Assembly: GCA_036874045.1 (NCBI GenBank)
Contig: JAZBRI010000011.1
Coordinates: 7,259,001-7,323,000, forward strand
Length of the DNA stretch: 64,000 nucleotides
Source: Cymodocea nodosa
Lineage: Eukaryota > Streptophyta > Magnoliopsida > Alismatales > Cymodoceaceae
Reading direction: 5' to 3'
Of the stretch, positions 60,408-64,000 are shown one piece after another. The stretch's first letter is position 1. Every line of letters begins with the position of its first letter. The notes beneath the pieces are model-generated. The model was given only the letters and a program-made list of their open reading frames with translations, searched no databases and had not been told where the DNA came from. The position numbers and the translations under genes are program-made.

Positions 60408-62623
60408 TTAGCCTCTATTCCTTAGTTCATCTATTTCCTTCTGGAGTTTTTCTATTTGTTGCTCTAATTGTTCTATCCTTTCTACAGCTCCAATAATGCC
60501 TCCAGAATGTACAAATACTTCAGCTACAGCATAATTTCTGTATTCTTTCACTGAAATGATTCTTGATCTTATCCGTTTGGATGTCCATTTCGTGAAATCA
60601 ATACAGTCTACCATCAATATAGGTATCAAATCTCCATAAAATAATTTCTTCTTTGCAGACTTCATTTTGGATAGGAAGACTTGACACCAATTAACTTGAA
60701 TTCTATTCACAACTACATAAGTGGCCCACTTGACAAATTGACTTAGTTTAATGTCATGGCCCTATCGTTGGTAGACATTTTTAATCAAAATGTTAGCTAT
60801 CATGTGTGTTTTATCATTTAAATGTTTCAGTCTATTTAATAATGGCACACCAGGATTGATAGCCAAACTGTCTTGATTTCCTGCTCTGTCCATTCAACGG
60901 CAGTTGTGCTTTCCAAAAATTTTTTTCCTTCATTCTTCAATCCAAAAATGTTGTGAAGAAGCTTTGGTGTTATCTGTACATCAACTTCCTCCACATTGGA
61001 AATTAATTGTTCTTCTTCTTCTCTTAAATTAGCATAAAAGTAAGGCACTAGATTTTCATAAACTGCATGCCCTTTCTACTGAGAAATAAATTGTAGTAGA
61101 CCTTGGAACTCAAAAAATTCCTTAATTTCTTGCATTTCGTTCCAATTTATTGGTCTACTGTATATGATATCATAACCCCTAATCTCTTGGTATTTATTAT
61201 AAGCTTCTTGACTCTAAAAATGTACTTCATTCAGAACTATTACTTCAGTCGGGTCAGGAATGTGACTTTGTTGTTCTAGAAGGGTTTGTTTTTGATCTTC
61301 CTCTTCCATAGGCTGAACTTGAACTTACTGAAATTGTTCTACAGATTCCTAAATATTTGCTTCTGCTTTTGTCTATGGTGGTGTGCTGGTAGAACTCTCC
61401 ACTCTGTCTTGAAGTATTTCATTAAATTCAATCGAATCTGCAAAGTCATTTTTGTCCATATGGCTTTGTTCAGCTTCTTGTTCATTATCCATTCTTTCTT
61501 CTTCCTCTTGACTACCAATCTGCATTGTCACTAGTCTTTTTGATTCTTTGGTAGATTGGGATAGAGTCACAGGCAATTCAGTTTCTACCCTAATTTCTAT
61601 TTCTTCTATTTGTACAGGCTACAGACTAGTTTCAGCCTATTTTTCTTCTTCTCTTTGCTCTTGTTGATGCTGCTCCTGCTCCTCCTCAGAATTCGATAGC
61701 AGGTTCACCAAAATTAGCTCTACAGGCCTTATTGTTGTTGGTACTTCAGATTTAATCTCCTTTTGACATTCAGGCACTATCTCTTTTCCTTTCCTTCATT
61801 TGATTAATTGTGTCTGGTCTTCCTCTTCTACTTTTGAGATTAAATCCATAAACAAAGGCTCTACACGCCTTTGAGCCACAGGTATTGGCTCTTCCTGTTT
61901 AATTTTTTCAATATTTGCTGGTCTCGAAGGACCAGCTTCAGCTTCTCCTCTTGCAACAAATCTGATAGTGGTTCTTTGATGCTGTTCAACTTTAATTTTG
62001 TATTGGGCTTTCAATTTTTCTACATCCCTCTTCTTGCAAAGTGCATCAAATACCAGATGTGCTTTAGCTACTACTACCACATCTTCTGGTTCTCCTTGGT
62101 TTTTCCTAACTTGAACCAATCCTTGGAATTCTCGTAATTCCTCTTCAGTTGAAGGCCCCAACATTGTTGCTTGTGCCAACAGCCTGAATGGTGGAACTGA
62201 AGGTCCTAGCTGTTGTTCCTCAAGAACAGGTCTTTCAACAATTGGCTCCTCTTGTTCTTCTTCTACTTGTTGCTGCCGCCTCATTTCACCCCTTGCACGA
62301 CCAGCAACGCACCTTTTGAACCATAATCTGGCCTTGCGCTGCGTTAGCTCTAAGGCTACTTTGTTGTTAGGCCTGATTTTTCTTTCTTTACTGACAACAA
62401 TTTTTGTTGCTACTCTGATTCTTGTTTCCATTATCTAGGGTATTTGTATACCCAAATCTACTAAAACTCTTTTCAAGTTGAAAAGTTCAGATTCTACCTT
62501 CTGTAGCTCTTTTTCTCTTATCGTATTCCTGATTTTCTGTCACGTGTGCCATTCCTCTGACTCTTTCAGAAATTCTGATGTGTCAACAGCATCTTCCCAG
62601 AACTCGGGTGTCATCTTCCTCAT
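60408..62623 (-). pseudogene. Ath-M2 accessory ORF
   Basis: The ATG at 62623-62621 opens MRKMTPEFWEDAV. Two stops precede a long open part (62431-61796) that is acidic and Q/E/V-rich (RQQQVEEEQEEPIVERPVLE, CKKRDVEKLKAQYKIKVEQH). After more stops comes the conserved domain: EAYNKYQEIRGYDIIYSRPI, EIKEFFEFQGLLQFI, YENLVPYFYANL, VDVQITPKLLHNIFGLKNEG, then after a frameshift MIANILIKNVYQR, VNRIQVNWCQV and KLFYGDLIPILMVD. It ends in a leucine-spaced coiled coil (RIEQLEQQIEKLQKEIDEL). The same blocks occur in Cop-A (8900-11059). It resembles PF20167-type plant transposon proteins. Function unknown; no transmembrane segment that would mark it as env-like. Confidence 0.7.
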
Positions 62624-62901
62624 CGTGGAATTACACAATGACACGGAATCGCTCTGATCTCTACTGTTCTAAGTTCTAACTGGTCTACTGGATAACGCCC
62701 CCAAAACCCTAAGTTTTAAAATAAATTCTAATTTTAGGTGGGTAATCGAGTCATTTCCTGAACCAATTCTCGCTCTCTCATCCGTGGAATTATAGATAAC
62801 TCCACAAACTAAGTTCGTGGACTTAACTATAGTACTCTGTTGAATTACAATTAACTCAACGGCGTAAGCTCGTTGGTTACGCCGTTGACTAACTCAAGAC
62901 T
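62624..62901 (-). promoter_or_regulatory. leader of accessory ORF with dyads and telo-box
   Basis: Near the LTR, 62790-62890 holds TCAACGGCGTAAGCTCGTTG, TTCGTGGACTTAACTATAG-type and TTGAATTACAATTAACTCAA pairs. Then AAACCCTAA (62704-62712, a plant telo-box) lies about 80 bp upstream of the ATG in the likely 5' leader. No convincing TATA box. Confidence 0.45.
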
Positions 62902-64000
62902 TGTTCATGTTTTCCCAGCACTACACTAGAAAAACTTGGATTTGTTACTTCTATTTTTACTTAGTTAATTTATCTTTATGCCTATTCTTTCTTTTAGAAG
63001 TAAACAAACAACCTTTAATACAATTTAGATATTAATTCCAATTTGTACTTTAACTGCAAGTGCATAGTATCTATTGTATTAGTGTGCAAGTACAGGTCGA
63101 TCCCATAGGGAATTGCTGACGAATTTAAGAAATGTTTGATTGTGAACAATTCAAATTTATATTCAATAAGCACTCCGTTGAGTTACAAGTAACTCAACAG
63201 ACTAAGTTCGTTGAGTTATTGATAACTCAACGGACTATCCTCGTGGACTTAAGTTAACTCCACGAGTCTTTCTCTTCTTTATAATACTGCTAATTACAGA
63301 AGAATTCAGCCAACCATTGGGCGATTCCACAAATTGTAAATAACATCAATTAAGCTTTTTAATGCTAGTTATTATTAGATTTATCATTATGCAATACTAA
63401 CATTCAGATGATTCAAACATTAACCATTAAAATCTTTAAGTTATTTTGTACGAACCAATTTCAGTAAACTGTAAAATTAAAACTAACATAAAACAATCAT
63501 AAAATTGATACAGATAACATTAATCACAATACAACACCAACAATACAACACTCAAATACAACATACAAACAAAGATAAATTGTTTTTTGTATTTTTTGTT
63601 TTGATGTGATGGGCGAAAGGTGAAATGCAAAGTAATTTCACTTGACATTAAATACTTCCGACACTACTTGCAACGCGATTACACCATTGAAAATTGAACC
63701 ACTTACAATTCTGTCTCCTCTCCCTATAGAATCGCGAGTCCAGAATTGCAAGATAATCTCCTCTTCAGCATACAGGCATCAACCCGAAGCCAAGGCTAAA
63801 AGCTTTACGATCTCCTGAAATATGAGTCAGCGCTTGGTGAAAATGGCTTCCCTTCCCGCGACGCGATCACTCCTCACAGTGGTTGTCAAGCACTGTGTTT
63901 GGCTCGGAATCGACCCGACATTAGGCAAGTATCCTCATAGACCTCCGATGATTGGTGATTATGGTGGTGATACGATGGTTGGTGTGATACTTCGGAGAAT
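62902..64000 (-). repeat. Ath LTR, partial at window end
   Basis: Minus-strand LTR ending AAAACATGAACA at 62902 and running off the window. It matches M1's LTRs closely (short subfamily), with dyads at 63175-63275. Probable 5' LTR of M2. Confidence 0.8.

Larger units (their letters stand above)
57975..62901 (-). mobile_element. Ath-M2: element carrying accessory ORF, gag and F-box, 5' half
   Basis: From the 5' LTR (62902 upward) the order is dyads and leader, accessory ORF, AT-rich spacer, dyads, leader with intron, gag, dyads, then M1 inserted at CACAC, and beyond M1 the F-box gene (44781-43649) and 3' region. No pol. No clear PBS follows the 5' LTR, and the presumed 3' LTR (40153-42422) belongs to a longer subfamily, so M2 as a single element is probable but not proven. 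Confidence 0.65.

Noticed and set aside
60408-62623. Env-like ORF of Athila
   Set aside because: No signal peptide or transmembrane segment is visible. It precedes gag and matches the Cop-A accessory domain instead.

Overview
The window is plant nuclear DNA made almost entirely of nested LTR retrotransposons. I found no intact host gene, rRNA or tRNA gene and no CRISPR array. Evidence for a plant: Athila-type (Metaviridae) and Sirevirus-like (Pseudoviridae/Copia) proteins, primer sites matching initiator-Met and Asp-type tRNAs, an F-box protein of the plant F-box/FBA kind, and long AT-rich LTRs with CACGTG boxes. The species cannot be named; a large repeat-rich dicot-like genome is the best guess. 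Every coding region carries stops, frameshifts or deletions.

Families used below. Cop-A: Sirevirus-like, LTR about 1.5-1.6 kb (TGTTGAG...CCTACA), gag plus an accessory ORF and no pol. Cop-B: Copia, LTR 1.2 kb (TGTTAGGAATTTTG...ATCCTACA). Cop-C: Copia, LTR 1.3-1.4 kb (TGTTAGGACC...CCTAACA). Ath: Athila-like, LTR about 1.95-2.3 kb (TGTTTAGAATG...CAAACA).

Layout. 1-2539: end of a Cop-A element. 2540-17499 (+): Ath remnant P1 with gag and an F-box gene, split by a Cop-A element (5265-12482, itself holding a Cop-B solo LTR) and by an Ath solo LTR (13001-16638, itself holding a Cop-A solo LTR). 17500-26200: broken Ath LTRs, a Cop-B gag fragment and a piece of Ath protease. 26230-28556: Ath LTR in a large inverted repeat. 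28557-35254 (-): Ath 3' region, then Cop-C gag-pol and 5' LTR. 35260-40122: more Ath LTR with a Cop-A solo LTR, a third accessory-ORF remnant and a Cop-C-like 5' LTR with a gag start. 40153-44808 (-): Ath LTR, double polypurine region and the longest F-box copy. 44848-57974 (-): a complete 13.1-kb Ath element (M1) with TSD CACAC, inserted into a second Ath element (M2), whose gag, accessory ORF and 5' LTR continue to the window end.

How the parts fit. M2/P1-type Ath elements look like a chain of cassettes (accessory ORF, gag, F-box), each preceded by an array of short dyads such as CCGTTGAGTTA/TAACTCAACGG. The gag cassette also has its own TATA box and a small leader intron. M1 supplies the pol. 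The same 10-bp frame CGNNNAGTTA, together with CACGTG, fills the LTRs of all four families although the LTRs are otherwise unrelated. The accessory ORF is shared by Cop-A (Copia) and Ath (Gypsy). These shared modules and the retroelement-borne F-box gene are the most interesting content.
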